Positions 46,229 through 55,639 of a DNA stretch of 64,000 bases are shown in pieces. Where the stretch lies: NCBI GenBank assembly GCA_016784605.1, contig JADHUI010000011.1:1-64000 (forward strand), read 5' to 3'. A program made the position numbers and the translations under genes. Below the pieces are notes generated by a model that saw only the letters and a list, made by a program, of their open reading frames with translations, made no database searches and was not told the DNA's origin. Position 1 is the first letter of the stretch; every line of letters begins with the position of its first letter. The DNA is from Fidelibacterota bacterium. GTDB taxonomy: Bacteria; Fidelibacterota; Marinisomatia; Marinisomatales; UBA1611.

Positions 46229-46962
46229 TGGTCTGAACCTAATACTTTATCGAGTATATCGGCATCATTACACATTTCTAACATACCTTCATTCACAAAA
46301 AAATAATCAATGCGCCAGCCGATATTTCGATCTCGAGCACCTGTTCGGTAGGACCACCAAGAATATCGATCTCCCTCTTTATGGAATTCTCGAAATGTAT
46401 CCCGCCATCCATGGGCCATATAAGTATCCAGCCGTTCACGTTCAATCGGCATAAACCCAGATGTTTTTACATTGGCCTGGGGTCGCGCTAAATCAATCGG
46501 ATGGTGAGCTGTGTTCCAATCACCTGTGACAATGACATTATTCCCGGATTCCACTTGTTCATCAATGATGGGTAATAATTCATCATAAAAATCTAATTTA
46601 TATTGTAAGCGTATATCATCTTTTTGGCCGTTTGGAAAATAAATATTATAAAGAAGAAAGTTTTCATGTTCGGTCAGGAGAACCCTTCCTTCTCTATCAA
46701 ATTTTTCAATTCCCAGGCCCTTTTGTACGTATAGCGGTTCTTCTTTACAAAATGTAGATACAGACGAATACCCTTTCTTTTCGGCTGAATGCCAAAAAGT
46801 ATGGTAACCATGATCTTTTAAAATTTCATTCGTTAATTGTTCTTTGTGTGCCTTTGTTTCTTGTAAGCAAAGAATATCTGGTTGTTCATCGTCTAGCCAA
46901 TCTAAAAATCCTTTTTTGACTGCAGCTCGGACTCCATTTACATTCCACGAAATAAGTTTCAT
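46198..46962 (-). CDS. xthA: Exodeoxyribonuclease III
   Basis: 'MKLISWNVNGVRAAVKKGF', 'DILCLQETKA', 'VTGDWNTAHHPIDLARP', 'GSDHCPISL'. Confidence 0.95.
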   Translation of the reverse strand: MKLISWNVNGVRAAVKKGFLDWLDDEQPDILCLQETKAHKEQLTNEILKDHGYHTFWHSAEKKGYSSVSTFCKEEPLYVQKGLGIEKFDREGRVLLTEHENFLLYNIYFPNGQKDDIRLQYKLDFYDELLPIIDEQVESGNNVIVTGDWNTAHHPIDLARPQANVKTSGFMPIERERLDTYMAHGWRDTFREFHKEGDRYSWWSYRTGARDRNIGWRIDYFFVNEGMLEMCNDADILDKVLGSDHCPISLNLNL

Positions 46963-47005
46963 TTTTTATCCCTAATTACATGTGAGAAGTTTAAAGCTAG
47001 AATAC

Positions 47006-47914
47006 TCAGGGAACAAAAATTCGTTCAATTTTATCTGTAGCAATGGCGCCAAACACCCCATAGCCTCCTTCGATTCCAAAGGATCTTCCTGTTGCGCCCT
47101 CACTTCCCATAATAAAACTGATAAATTCATTTTTATTCCCATACTCTATAAAATAATCATAATAGTGCGAATCCATAGATTCTAATAATACTTCTAATTG
47201 AATTGCATCTTCATATTCACCCTCATCCCACCAACTATTAGAACAGTCGGAAACTTGTGATGTCCAAACAGTATCGGTTCGATCTGCAATCAAATGGACT
47301 TGATTTGCGCCACAGGCATAATTTCCATAGATTGCTTTTGTCTTTAGTCTAAAAGTTCCATCATCTTCCACAGCATCAAAAGGAATGGAATAAGGCGTCC
47401 GATTAGATAGTGTATCTTGCACAAATTCTTCTCTTATGTTTGGACGAAGTGGAACCGTAACGGATCCTTGAGCCATGCGACCATCATCCGTTTCAACTCG
47501 CAAAGAATATGTTTCTCCCGGTTGAGGCTGAAATGTCCCAGATGTATCAACATATTTTGTTTCATACATACCCCAATCATAATTTGATTTATTAGCAAAA
47601 ACCCATTCTTTTTCATGATTAGAAATTGTTACCTGTGCATCAAGAACAGTAAATCCCGACCTGTATTCATAGTTTATATAAAAATCATTGGGTCCAGGAC
47701 CAAAATAAACGGTGTCAGACGAAATTAAAATATTCTCAGGGTCTTGTAAGTTTAAACTTTGATGTACATAAATATATCCATAACTGGAATCGGGTTCAGA
47801 AACAATGAGCCCAAAAATATTCAGTGTAGAATCATGGTCTGAATCAACAGGTTGCCATCCCCACCCTTCGCACGAAACGAAAAAAAGAAAACTAATAATA
47901 ATTACATGTTTCAT
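47006..47914 (-). CDS. DUF4249-like lipoprotein
   Basis: Lipobox 'SFLFFVSC'; paired with upstream TonB receptor (TAATG junction). Confidence 0.65.
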   Translation of the reverse strand: MKHVIIISFLFFVSCEGWGWQPVDSDHDSTLNIFGLIVSEPDSSYGYIYVHQSLNLQDPENILISSDTVYFGPGPNDFYINYEYRSGFTVLDAQVTISNHEKEWVFANKSNYDWGMYETKYVDTSGTFQPQPGETYSLRVETDDGRMAQGSVTVPLRPNIREEFVQDTLSNRTPYSIPFDAVEDDGTFRLKTKAIYGNYACGANQVHLIADRTDTVWTSQVSDCSNSWWDEGEYEDAIQLEVLLESMDSHYYDYFIEYGNKNEFISFIMGSEGATGRSFGIEGGYGVFGAIATDKIERIFVP

Positions 47915-50379
47915 TAGAAATGTATCCTCCAACCAAATGTTGGGAAAAATGGAAACATAGGGACACCGGCTCGTTTCATCCCAAGAGTTTCGCCCGTTTC
48001 TTCATTATAATTAGTATTATAAATATACATGAGTGCATTTAAATGGTTTGTTACATTAATAATTTGAAAATAGGATTCTTTAAAGCCACCATTTTTAAGC
48101 TGTTTTCTTTTAGTGAAATTCACATCAATTCTAAAATAATCTGGGAATCGATCCCCATTTTTTTCTCCAACCAATAATGAGTTATTGGGCCACCAATTCG
48201 AATAGCCTGTATAGTAAAAACTTTCTTTCCAATTTTGAATTCTTCCTTTCACTTCAGTAAAAGGGTTCCCAGTTGCATAAGAAATAGTTAACCCAACGTG
48301 TGTTTTTTCTGTCCATTGCCAATCACCCACTACATTCAATGTATGGGGACGATCAAATTTAGGTGGATACCAATCATGCAATTCTGTTTTCCATTTTGTC
48401 ACAGCATAGGTATATCCAATCCAACCTGTCAAATTTCCACTCTTTTTTTGAATTAAGCCTTCTAAACCATAGGCATAAGCATCTGTTTCATAAAAATCAT
48501 TAAATGGAGTGAATTGCAACATACCATCATCGCTTACTGAAAATATATTACCCTGTTTAAGGGTGATCAAATTGTCAAATGATTTGTAATATGTTTCTAA
48601 TCGATATAATATATTTTTTGGCGTTAAATGTTCTATACCCAAAATGGTATGGTCAGAATATGGAATAGAATTATCTTTTGGAATGGGCATCCAAATATCC
48701 ACAAACCGAAGGTTTTCATCCTGCGGATTTGCAATGGTCATAAATTGATGATAGCGACCCCAATTAAATTTGATGGATGTATCATCATCTAACAAATATT
48801 TTAACCCTATTCGTGGATCGGAATACAGTTGGTTATGGGCGGATGCTGAAGAAAGGCGGAATCCGAGTTGTGCCGAAAATACAGGAGATATATGCCATTT
48901 ATCTTGGATATATAACCCTAATTCGCGAGAAGGTTCAACCATCCATAAGGCCGTATCTTGCCTAGATTCAATCGCATCATTGTCCGTTAACCATTTTGAC
49001 CCAAAAATAAGTCCAAGAGTAAAATCAATATCTTTCGCTTGAAACCCAGTGGTAATGGTATGCTTTTCATTTGGTGTATAAACCAACTCAGTCTCAATAG
49101 ATTTATCATTTACAATATCAAAGGCATCAAACATCCATGAATTATCCCATTTGGATGTACCCCAATCATCTTCAGATTCACCCCAACTGTGATCATCCAT
49201 ATCAATCCAAAATCGAAAGTAACTCGATGCGAAAAATGTTTTTAATACCATTTTGGGAGAAACAAGCCAGCGCCATGTAAGGCTATTTGTTTTATTCCCC
49301 CACTTCCAATCAAAATTAAATTCGTTGTTAGAAATGGATGTAGAATTATTTCTATCGTATGAGTCAAAGGAGACATATTTAAAATCATATATATCGTCTC
49401 CTAAAAATGAACTCAATGTTAGGCGATGATTTTCGTTGATATCTAGATTTATTTTTCCTTCAATATCGTAAAAATGATAAGGGAAGAAATTTTCAGGAAA
49501 ATCATTATTAAAACCTCTGGATTTAGATTCCCGTTTTGCAGCTAAGGTCATTGCTTTCGTGATATAATCAAAATAGGTTCTTCTCCCAGCCAACATCCAC
49601 GATCCTTTCCATTTACCGGGGAGCGGACCTTCAATCATTCCTTTGCTCGAAATAAGAGACATATTCGCACGACCTGAAACTTTTTCCGTGTTTCCTTCAC
49701 GATTAATAATATTTAAAATGGATCCCATACGTCCACCATAGCGAGCTGGAAACCCTCCCGCATGAAAATCCGCTTCCTTAATGGCATCCGTATTAAATGT
49801 TGAAAAAACGCCACCCAAATGAAATGGATTATACACCGTAATGCCATCCATCATAATAAGGTTTTGGTCTGGTGTGGAACCACGAACATAGAGGGCGCTG
49901 GAAAAATCATTCATTGTTTGAACGCCGGGAAGAAGTCGTAATATGCGAAAAACATCCGGTTCAACAAATGAAGGTAACCGTTCTATATCTCTCATATCCA
50001 GTTGAATACGACTTGGCTCAACTTGCTCACGGAATTTTTGTCTTTCCGCTGTAACAAGGATTTCTTCTCCGATCAAAGCTGCAGGTTTTAATCTAAAATC
50101 GATTCGAATACTTTCACCCTCACGAATCTTCAATGGGCGCGTGTCTAACTCAAAACCTATCATGGATGCCACAAGGTTGTATTCTCCGGAACTCACTTTT
50201 GGAAGAACAAAATATCCATCCACATTTGTAGCGGCACCAATGGATGTCCCTTGTACAAATACATTTGCATAGGATAAGGGTTCGCCATTCGTATTATCTC
50301 GAACAAACCCGGTTATAGATTGTGAAAACACAGGTACAGTAAATCCAAAACAGATAATATAAAAAATAAATCTTTTCAT
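47914..50379 (-). CDS. TonB-dependent receptor with N-terminal CarboxypepD_reg domain
   Basis: 'ITGFVRDNTNGEPLSYANVFVQGTSIGAATNVDGYF', plug 'VFRILRLLPGVQTMNDFSSALYVRGSTPDQNLIMMDGITVYNPFHLGGVFSTF'. Confidence 0.92.
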   Translation of the reverse strand: MKRFIFYIICFGFTVPVFSQSITGFVRDNTNGEPLSYANVFVQGTSIGAATNVDGYFVLPKVSSGEYNLVASMIGFELDTRPLKIREGESIRIDFRLKPAALIGEEILVTAERQKFREQVEPSRIQLDMRDIERLPSFVEPDVFRILRLLPGVQTMNDFSSALYVRGSTPDQNLIMMDGITVYNPFHLGGVFSTFNTDAIKEADFHAGGFPARYGGRMGSILNIINREGNTEKVSGRANMSLISSKGMIEGPLPGKWKGSWMLAGRRTYFDYITKAMTLAAKRESKSRGFNNDFPENFFPYHFYDIEGKINLDINENHRLTLSSFLGDDIYDFKYVSFDSYDRNNSTSISNNEFNFDWKWGNKTNSLTWRWLVSPKMVLKTFFASSYFRFWIDMDDHSWGESEDDWGTSKWDNSWMFDAFDIVNDKSIETELVYTPNEKHTITTGFQAKDIDFTLGLIFGSKWLTDNDAIESRQDTALWMVEPSRELGLYIQDKWHISPVFSAQLGFRLSSASAHNQLYSDPRIGLKYLLDDDTSIKFNWGRYHQFMTIANPQDENLRFVDIWMPIPKDNSIPYSDHTILGIEHLTPKNILYRLETYYKSFDNLITLKQGNIFSVSDDGMLQFTPFNDFYETDAYAYGLEGLIQKKSGNLTGWIGYTYAVTKWKTELHDWYPPKFDRPHTLNVVGDWQWTEKTHVGLTISYATGNPFTEVKGRIQNWKESFYYTGYSNWWPNNSLLVGEKNGDRFPDYFRIDVNFTKRKQLKNGGFKESYFQIINVTNHLNALMYIYNTNYNEETGETLGMKRAGVPMFPFFPTFGWRIHF

Positions 50380-50487
50380 TAGATACTAAACGAATTTACA
50401 CGGAGATTCACTTAATTAAAACAATGTGACTTTTTGATGCCAAACCATTTGAAAACCCTTAATTTCTCAACTTGAATTAAAATCATT

Positions 50488-50970
50488 ATGGCTGCAAAAC
50501 GAAAAAGAAAACGAATAAGTCGAACCGAAATATCCTATCTTCGAGAATATAGTTATGAAATAAAAGTAGCCATTATATTTGCATTAGGCGTTTTTCTCCT
50601 TGTTGAAAAGTTAGAAATAAAACACTATTTATATTTGTGGGTTCGGGGAACTTTATTTTTTATTGGGGATATTATAAAGTCTGTTGCGGGTGGTTTTGAA
50701 TTTGTAATTGGCACATTTGAAACATCGGATATTGTTGGTATTATTTTAATTATTACTGCCTTTTTTATGGTGAGTAAACGCTGGCGAGAAAGAACTATCG
50801 AACGAAATTCCAGTCTAATAAATTGCCCAAACTGTGACGGCGATTTTAAACGAATTCGCCGAACAAGTTATCAAAGATTACAAAGTTTTTTTTGGTGGGT
50901 AAAAGTCAAACATTATGAATGTAAAAATTGCTCACAAACTTATATGCAAATGACTGAGAGGAGATCATGA
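50488..50970 (+). CDS. Hypothetical membrane protein with C-terminal zinc-ribbon-like Cys pairs
   Basis: TM segments; 'NCPNCDGDFKRIRRTSYQRLQSFFWWVKVKHYECKNCSQTY'. Confidence 0.6.
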   Translation: MAAKRKRKRISRTEISYLREYSYEIKVAIIFALGVFLLVEKLEIKHYLYLWVRGTLFFIGDIIKSVAGGFEFVIGTFETSDIVGIILIITAFFMVSKRWRERTIERNSSLINCPNCDGDFKRIRRTSYQRLQSFFWWVKVKHYECKNCSQTYMQMTERRS

Positions 50971-51206
50971 CAGAAGAAGCTGTACAATTATTAATTGAAG
51001 AAGGGATTGAAAATGCCCATGTAGAAGTGGCTGATACACGAGGAAGCGGAGACCACTTTCAAGCGGTAGTAATCTCAGATACCTTTGTGGATAAATCGTT
51101 GGTCCAAAGACATCGAATGGTTTATGAAGCATTGGGCTCAATCATGACAAATGAAATTCATGCACTTCAATTGAGTACATTAACCAAATCTGAGTGGAAA
51201 AAATAA
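50967..51206 (+). CDS. BolA family protein
   Basis: 'NAHVEVADTRGSGDHFQAVVISDTFVDKSLVQRHRMVYEAL'. Confidence 0.9.
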   Translation: MTEEAVQLLIEEGIENAHVEVADTRGSGDHFQAVVISDTFVDKSLVQRHRMVYEALGSIMTNEIHALQLSTLTKSEWKK

Positions 51207-51280
51207 AATAGTCGTTTTCTTAGAAGAAGCCTTAGGGATAGGTTTTTGATTGAAAATAAATTAATAGAGAGAGGAACAAA

Positions 51281-51598
51281 ATGGAAATAGCAGAACAAAT
51301 AAAAAGTGATATTGAATCCAATTCAATCATATTATATATGAAAGGAACAAAAGAAATGCCCATGTGCGGCTTTTCAAATTCCGTCGTCCAAGTATTAAAT
51401 CATTATGGCGTTGAATATAAAGATGTGAATATTTTGGAAGATCCAATGATTCGGATCAAGTTAAGTGAATACTCCAATTGGCCAACCATACCACAATTAT
51501 TTGTGAAAGGTGAACTCGTGGGTGGAGCGGATATTACGATTGAACTTCACCAAACGGGGAAATTATTGGATATTTTAGATTTTTCGAAAACGGCTTAA
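51281..51598 (+). CDS. grxD: Monothiol glutaredoxin (Grx4 type)
   Basis: 'VILYMKGTKEMPMCGFSN'-type active site, 'SNWPTIPQLFVKGELVGGADI'. Confidence 0.93.
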   Translation: MEIAEQIKSDIESNSIILYMKGTKEMPMCGFSNSVVQVLNHYGVEYKDVNILEDPMIRIKLSEYSNWPTIPQLFVKGELVGGADITIELHQTGKLLDILDFSKTA

Positions 51599-51668
51599 TA
51601 TTATTTGGTGGAAATAATTCAGCGGTATAAATTTCCGCCCGATTTCATATCGAAATCTTTTAAGAATT

Positions 51669-51740
51669 GGTCCGTTCGTCTAGTGGTTAGGACTCCAGGT
51701 TTTCATCCTGGCAACAGGAGTTCGATTCTCCTACGGACTA
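51669..51740 (+). tRNA. tRNA-Glu (anticodon UUC)
   Basis: GGTCCGT/ACGGACT acceptor stem, CCAGG-TTTTCAT-CCTGG anticodon arm, AGGAG-TTCGATT-CTCCT T-arm. Confidence 0.95.
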
Positions 51741-51744
51741 CATT

Positions 51745-51776
51745 AAGCCGTCTTAATTATTTTAAGACGGCTTTTT
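51745..51776 (+). terminator. Rho-independent terminator after tRNA-Glu
   Basis: aagccgtcttaa-ttatt-ttaagacggctttttc. Confidence 0.9.
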
Positions 51777-51790
51777 CATACAAATAAATT

Positions 51791-52216
51791 ATGATAGAAA
51801 ATTTACATCCAGTCTTTGTTCACTTCCCGATTGCCTGCATTGTGGTGGCATTCATCTTTCAATTATTTCAAGTGCTTGCACCCCAAATAACACCCAAAAA
51901 TGCTGGCCTTTGGCTTATGGGAATTGCTGCATTATTCGCACTTATTTCTAGTCAAACTGGGGAATTAGCTTTTTCATCTCAGGTGAATTTGAATGCATTC
52001 CAAATTGAGGAAGTTGATACGCACGAACTATTTGCAAATATAACAACGTGGGGAGCTATTATTATTTTCGTTGGATGGATTTTCGCTCACCTTCAAGGCG
52101 TTCAAAACCGAAAAGTGGATATATTGATTCTAGCTTTTCTTAGTTTATTAGCTGTGGCTGTTTTAATTACAGGCTATTTGGGTGGCGAATTGGTTTATCT
52201 TTACCATATTCATTGA
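51791..52216 (+). CDS. DUF2231-type membrane protein
   Basis: 'LHPVFVHFPIACIVVAFIFQL…HELFANITTWGAIIIFVGWIF…ITGYLGGELVY'. Confidence 0.75.
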   Translation: MIENLHPVFVHFPIACIVVAFIFQLFQVLAPQITPKNAGLWLMGIAALFALISSQTGELAFSSQVNLNAFQIEEVDTHELFANITTWGAIIIFVGWIFAHLQGVQNRKVDILILAFLSLLAVAVLITGYLGGELVYLYHIH

Positions 52217-52273
52217 GTAATAAGTTTGTATAGTAAAAAAGTTTCTAAAGTGGAAAGTTTTTAGCGCTTTAGA

Positions 52274-53275
52274 TTAATTCCCATCTGCCTCTTGGACAAT
52301 ATAAACAAAAAAGGCCACAGAATTCGTTGAGGTAAAAAGTCCATAGCCACCTTCAATATTGCTTTCGGGCAATACATATTGATTCATGGAAATCGGATCT
52401 CCTTTATAATAATCTGCAAACGCCTGATCCGTGCTTTGAATAATCATAAGATATAATCCATAATAATTGAAAGCGAGCCAACTAAAATAGATTTCTTGTT
52501 GAGAAAAATTCCAAACTTGCGGATTGGGTCGATAATAGTTTCCATCTTCGTCTTGAAATGGCGTTCCTTTAAAAGCGATGGCTGAAAAAGATGTATCCAT
52601 AATAAAGTTGGAAGGAGAATCATCTTGGGCAATCATAATATTTCGCATCATCCCTGGTTCGGTTTCAGATTGCCATTTTACAATGAAATAAGGCATAGAT
52701 GTAAAACTAGATGTATAACAATCATCTTCTTTATATACGACTGTATCATATTTAAAAATGGATGAATCGCCGAATCCACCATAAAAAGCCATAAGTTGAT
52801 CCATGCCAAATGGATAAATATTAATCGGTTCCACGGATGTATTTTCGCCACAACGCCACAACGAATCATTGGATACACTTTCTAACTCAATGGCACTGGG
52901 AACAATTGTTTCCGAAATAATTTCATCAATGCCATCGCTTACATAAAGAGTATAGCGAACTCCTGCTTGAACAATGAGGGAATAATTATTCGTTACATAT
53001 CTACCGGGCTTTCCTTCAGCTTCCGTAAATAATATTGTGTCAGCTTCATGAATCATCATAACTGTCCCATCTTCAACCCATTTATTATTTCCTTCATGCT
53101 TCTCATTGATGGAATGAGAATAGGTAACAAATACTGTATCAAATGCTAGGGGTAAATCTGCTTCCAAATTAGCAAATACGGTTAATTTTTCTTCATATAT
53201 CCTTTCTTCGTCAATGGGTTCGCAACTCCAAATAATAAATAAAAGCATACTGATAATTTGAATCGTTTTTTTCAT
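52274..53275 (-). CDS. DUF4249-like lipoprotein
   Basis: Lipobox 'LLFIIWSC'; paired with TonB receptor; shares 'IEGGYGLF' ending with 47006-47914 product. Confidence 0.7.
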   Translation of the reverse strand: MKKTIQIISMLLFIIWSCEPIDEERIYEEKLTVFANLEADLPLAFDTVFVTYSHSINEKHEGNNKWVEDGTVMMIHEADTILFTEAEGKPGRYVTNNYSLIVQAGVRYTLYVSDGIDEIISETIVPSAIELESVSNDSLWRCGENTSVEPINIYPFGMDQLMAFYGGFGDSSIFKYDTVVYKEDDCYTSSFTSMPYFIVKWQSETEPGMMRNIMIAQDDSPSNFIMDTSFSAIAFKGTPFQDEDGNYYRPNPQVWNFSQQEIYFSWLAFNYYGLYLMIIQSTDQAFADYYKGDPISMNQYVLPESNIEGGYGLFTSTNSVAFFVYIVQEADGN

Positions 53276-53276
53276 A

Positions 53277-55598
53277 TTAAAATTCCACAGAAATCCCAAT
53301 GGTTGGAATAATGGGAAGTCCATTGACTCTTTTTAATTGTGGCGACCCTTCATCAGCTTCATCCACATTGGGCTCGCCCCAGTCCGGAACCCCATTTCCA
53401 TTTTCATCGTGCAACTCTTTATCCCAATCACCATCATCATCTAAGCCATTGAAGGAATTCCCGAATTCATAAAAATATCGAAATACATTTTTTTGCCAAT
53501 ACGTATTTACCACTTGAATGAAGAATTCCCCTTTGAAATATTTCGAATTGATTTTTCTTGTAAGACCCACATCCAATCGATGATAATCTGGATATCGACC
53601 TGAATTCCTTACACCTGGAATTGTTCTATAATACACATCAGCCATGGATCCACCAGGAAGATGTTCTTCATAATATCCAAGAATTGGGGTAAAGGGTTGC
53701 CCCGATTGATATGTCCATTTAAAATTTCCAGACCATTTTTGATTCAATTGAATATTCCCGATAATGTTAAAAACATGTCGCCGATCCCAATTGGTGTAAT
53801 ACTCTTTCCCATTCAATGTTTTTCTTGATAAAGACCATGCATAACTCACCCAGCCATTCACACGACCTGCTTCTTTTTGAAGAAAAAACTCTCCTCCGTA
53901 GGCATATCCGTCACCCACATCCACAAGCGAATCTAAATTTTCACTCGACATTTCATCGTCTTCTGTTGAACGTGAATCCACAAAAGTTAAAATATTCTTT
54001 AAACTTTTATAATACCCTTCAATTTGAAGATGAATATTATTGTCAAAATATTCTTCATATCCAACGACATATTGTTTGGCTGATGCAGGTTCAATCGATT
54101 CGTCCACAGCAAACCAAGCATCCAAGATTTTGGGATTAAAATCATCTTGAATTGTTTCCATGAATTGATGGTATTGTCCAATAGAAAAATTGAGATACCT
54201 TGAATCTGTTAATAAATATTTTACAGCAAGTCTTGGATCATGGAAAATAGATTCTTTGCTGTTACCGTAATATTCTAATCTATACCCAGGCTCTAACATT
54301 AAAGAGGGGCTTACCCAATATTTCATTTTTAGATAGGTTGCGAGCTCTTGGGTTTTCGTCACGGATTTATATAATTCTCGCCCAAAACCATTCGCCGAAT
54401 AAACAAAAGCTAAATCTTTATATTCTAATCCAAATTTAATGTGTGTTTTTTGAGACATAAACCATGTCCAATCAGACCGAAATGTCATATCATCGATATA
54501 ATCTTTTTCATTGATACCTGATTCGCCACCCAAACCAAATAAAATATCAAATCGACTTTTAGCCACTAATGTATTTGCCACTAATCGTTGACTAAATAGT
54601 TTTCTATAATTCAGGCTAATGGTTTCATTTCCCCATTTTCCTTCCAACTGAAATTCATCCCAATACAAATCATCCGTTCCTGCATACCAACTAATCGAAA
54701 CGCGATCTTGAGATGTTATATCTTGGAATATATGCCCTTGTAAATCCCAAAAGTAATAAGGGAATTCCAATTTTGTTCCTTTAAATACTTGGTCAAAATA
54801 CGTCCGTCGTCCAGCTGCCAGCCAAGCCCCTTTACCAATGGGACCTTCCAATGTAGATTGAAAAGATAAAAGAGATAAGGACGATTTCCCGGTGAAAGAT
54901 TTTTGATTTCCATCTCTGCTACGCACATTCAAAACAGCCGATAATCGACCTCCATAATCAGCATTAAATCCGCCTTTCATTAGATCAGCTTCCTTAATAG
55001 CGTCTAGGATAAAACTTGAGAAAAATCCCCCTACATGGGATGGATTATAAACCGTTATACCATCTAATAAAATGAGATTTTGATCGGAATTTCCTCCACG
55101 AATGATAAGCCCAGTACTAAATTCGGATTCGGTTAATACGCCTGGAAGTGCCTGTAATGTTCGGAACAAATCTGCTTCCCCCACTTGTGGGACTGTTTTC
55201 AATTGACGCACATTTAAATTGGTGCGACTGATTTGAATATTCATTTTTCTTTCAAGCTTCTCAGCGGTTACGTCAATGCTTGATAATTCAATCAGTGTGG
55301 GAATTAATTCAATATCCAAAATGACTTTTCCCAATTCTTGCATTTGGATGAGTTCTAATTTTGAGTCAAATCCAAGATAAGAAATGAGTAATTCATATTC
55401 CCCGTGTGGGATATCTGATAAAACAAAATACCCGTTTTCATCTGTTGCAGTTCCGATGGATGTTCCTTTTAAGTAAACATTCGCACCTATCAAAGATTCG
55501 CGGGATGTTTCATCATACACAAAACCGGAAATAATGCCATCTTGAGCATGAGTACTTGTTATAAATAATATGAATATTAATGTAAAAATTCTGTGCAT
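53277..55598 (-). CDS. TonB-dependent receptor with N-terminal CarboxypepD_reg domain
   Basis: 'ISGFVYDETSRESLIGANVYLKGTSIGTATDENGYF', plug 'LFRTLQALPGVLTESEFSTGLIIRGGNSDQNLILLDGITVYNPSHVGGFFSSF'. Confidence 0.92.
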   Translation of the reverse strand: MHRIFTLIFILFITSTHAQDGIISGFVYDETSRESLIGANVYLKGTSIGTATDENGYFVLSDIPHGEYELLISYLGFDSKLELIQMQELGKVILDIELIPTLIELSSIDVTAEKLERKMNIQISRTNLNVRQLKTVPQVGEADLFRTLQALPGVLTESEFSTGLIIRGGNSDQNLILLDGITVYNPSHVGGFFSSFILDAIKEADLMKGGFNADYGGRLSAVLNVRSRDGNQKSFTGKSSLSLLSFQSTLEGPIGKGAWLAAGRRTYFDQVFKGTKLEFPYYFWDLQGHIFQDITSQDRVSISWYAGTDDLYWDEFQLEGKWGNETISLNYRKLFSQRLVANTLVAKSRFDILFGLGGESGINEKDYIDDMTFRSDWTWFMSQKTHIKFGLEYKDLAFVYSANGFGRELYKSVTKTQELATYLKMKYWVSPSLMLEPGYRLEYYGNSKESIFHDPRLAVKYLLTDSRYLNFSIGQYHQFMETIQDDFNPKILDAWFAVDESIEPASAKQYVVGYEEYFDNNIHLQIEGYYKSLKNILTFVDSRSTEDDEMSSENLDSLVDVGDGYAYGGEFFLQKEAGRVNGWVSYAWSLSRKTLNGKEYYTNWDRRHVFNIIGNIQLNQKWSGNFKWTYQSGQPFTPILGYYEEHLPGGSMADVYYRTIPGVRNSGRYPDYHRLDVGLTRKINSKYFKGEFFIQVVNTYWQKNVFRYFYEFGNSFNGLDDDGDWDKELHDENGNGVPDWGEPNVDEADEGSPQLKRVNGLPIIPTIGISVEF

Positions 55599-55639
55599 AC
55601 TTTTAATACGGGCGATGAAAAGTCATTACTCAAATGAAG

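Noticed and set aside
51605-51787. 60-aa plus ORF
   Set aside because: Covers the tRNA-Glu gene and its terminator; spurious.
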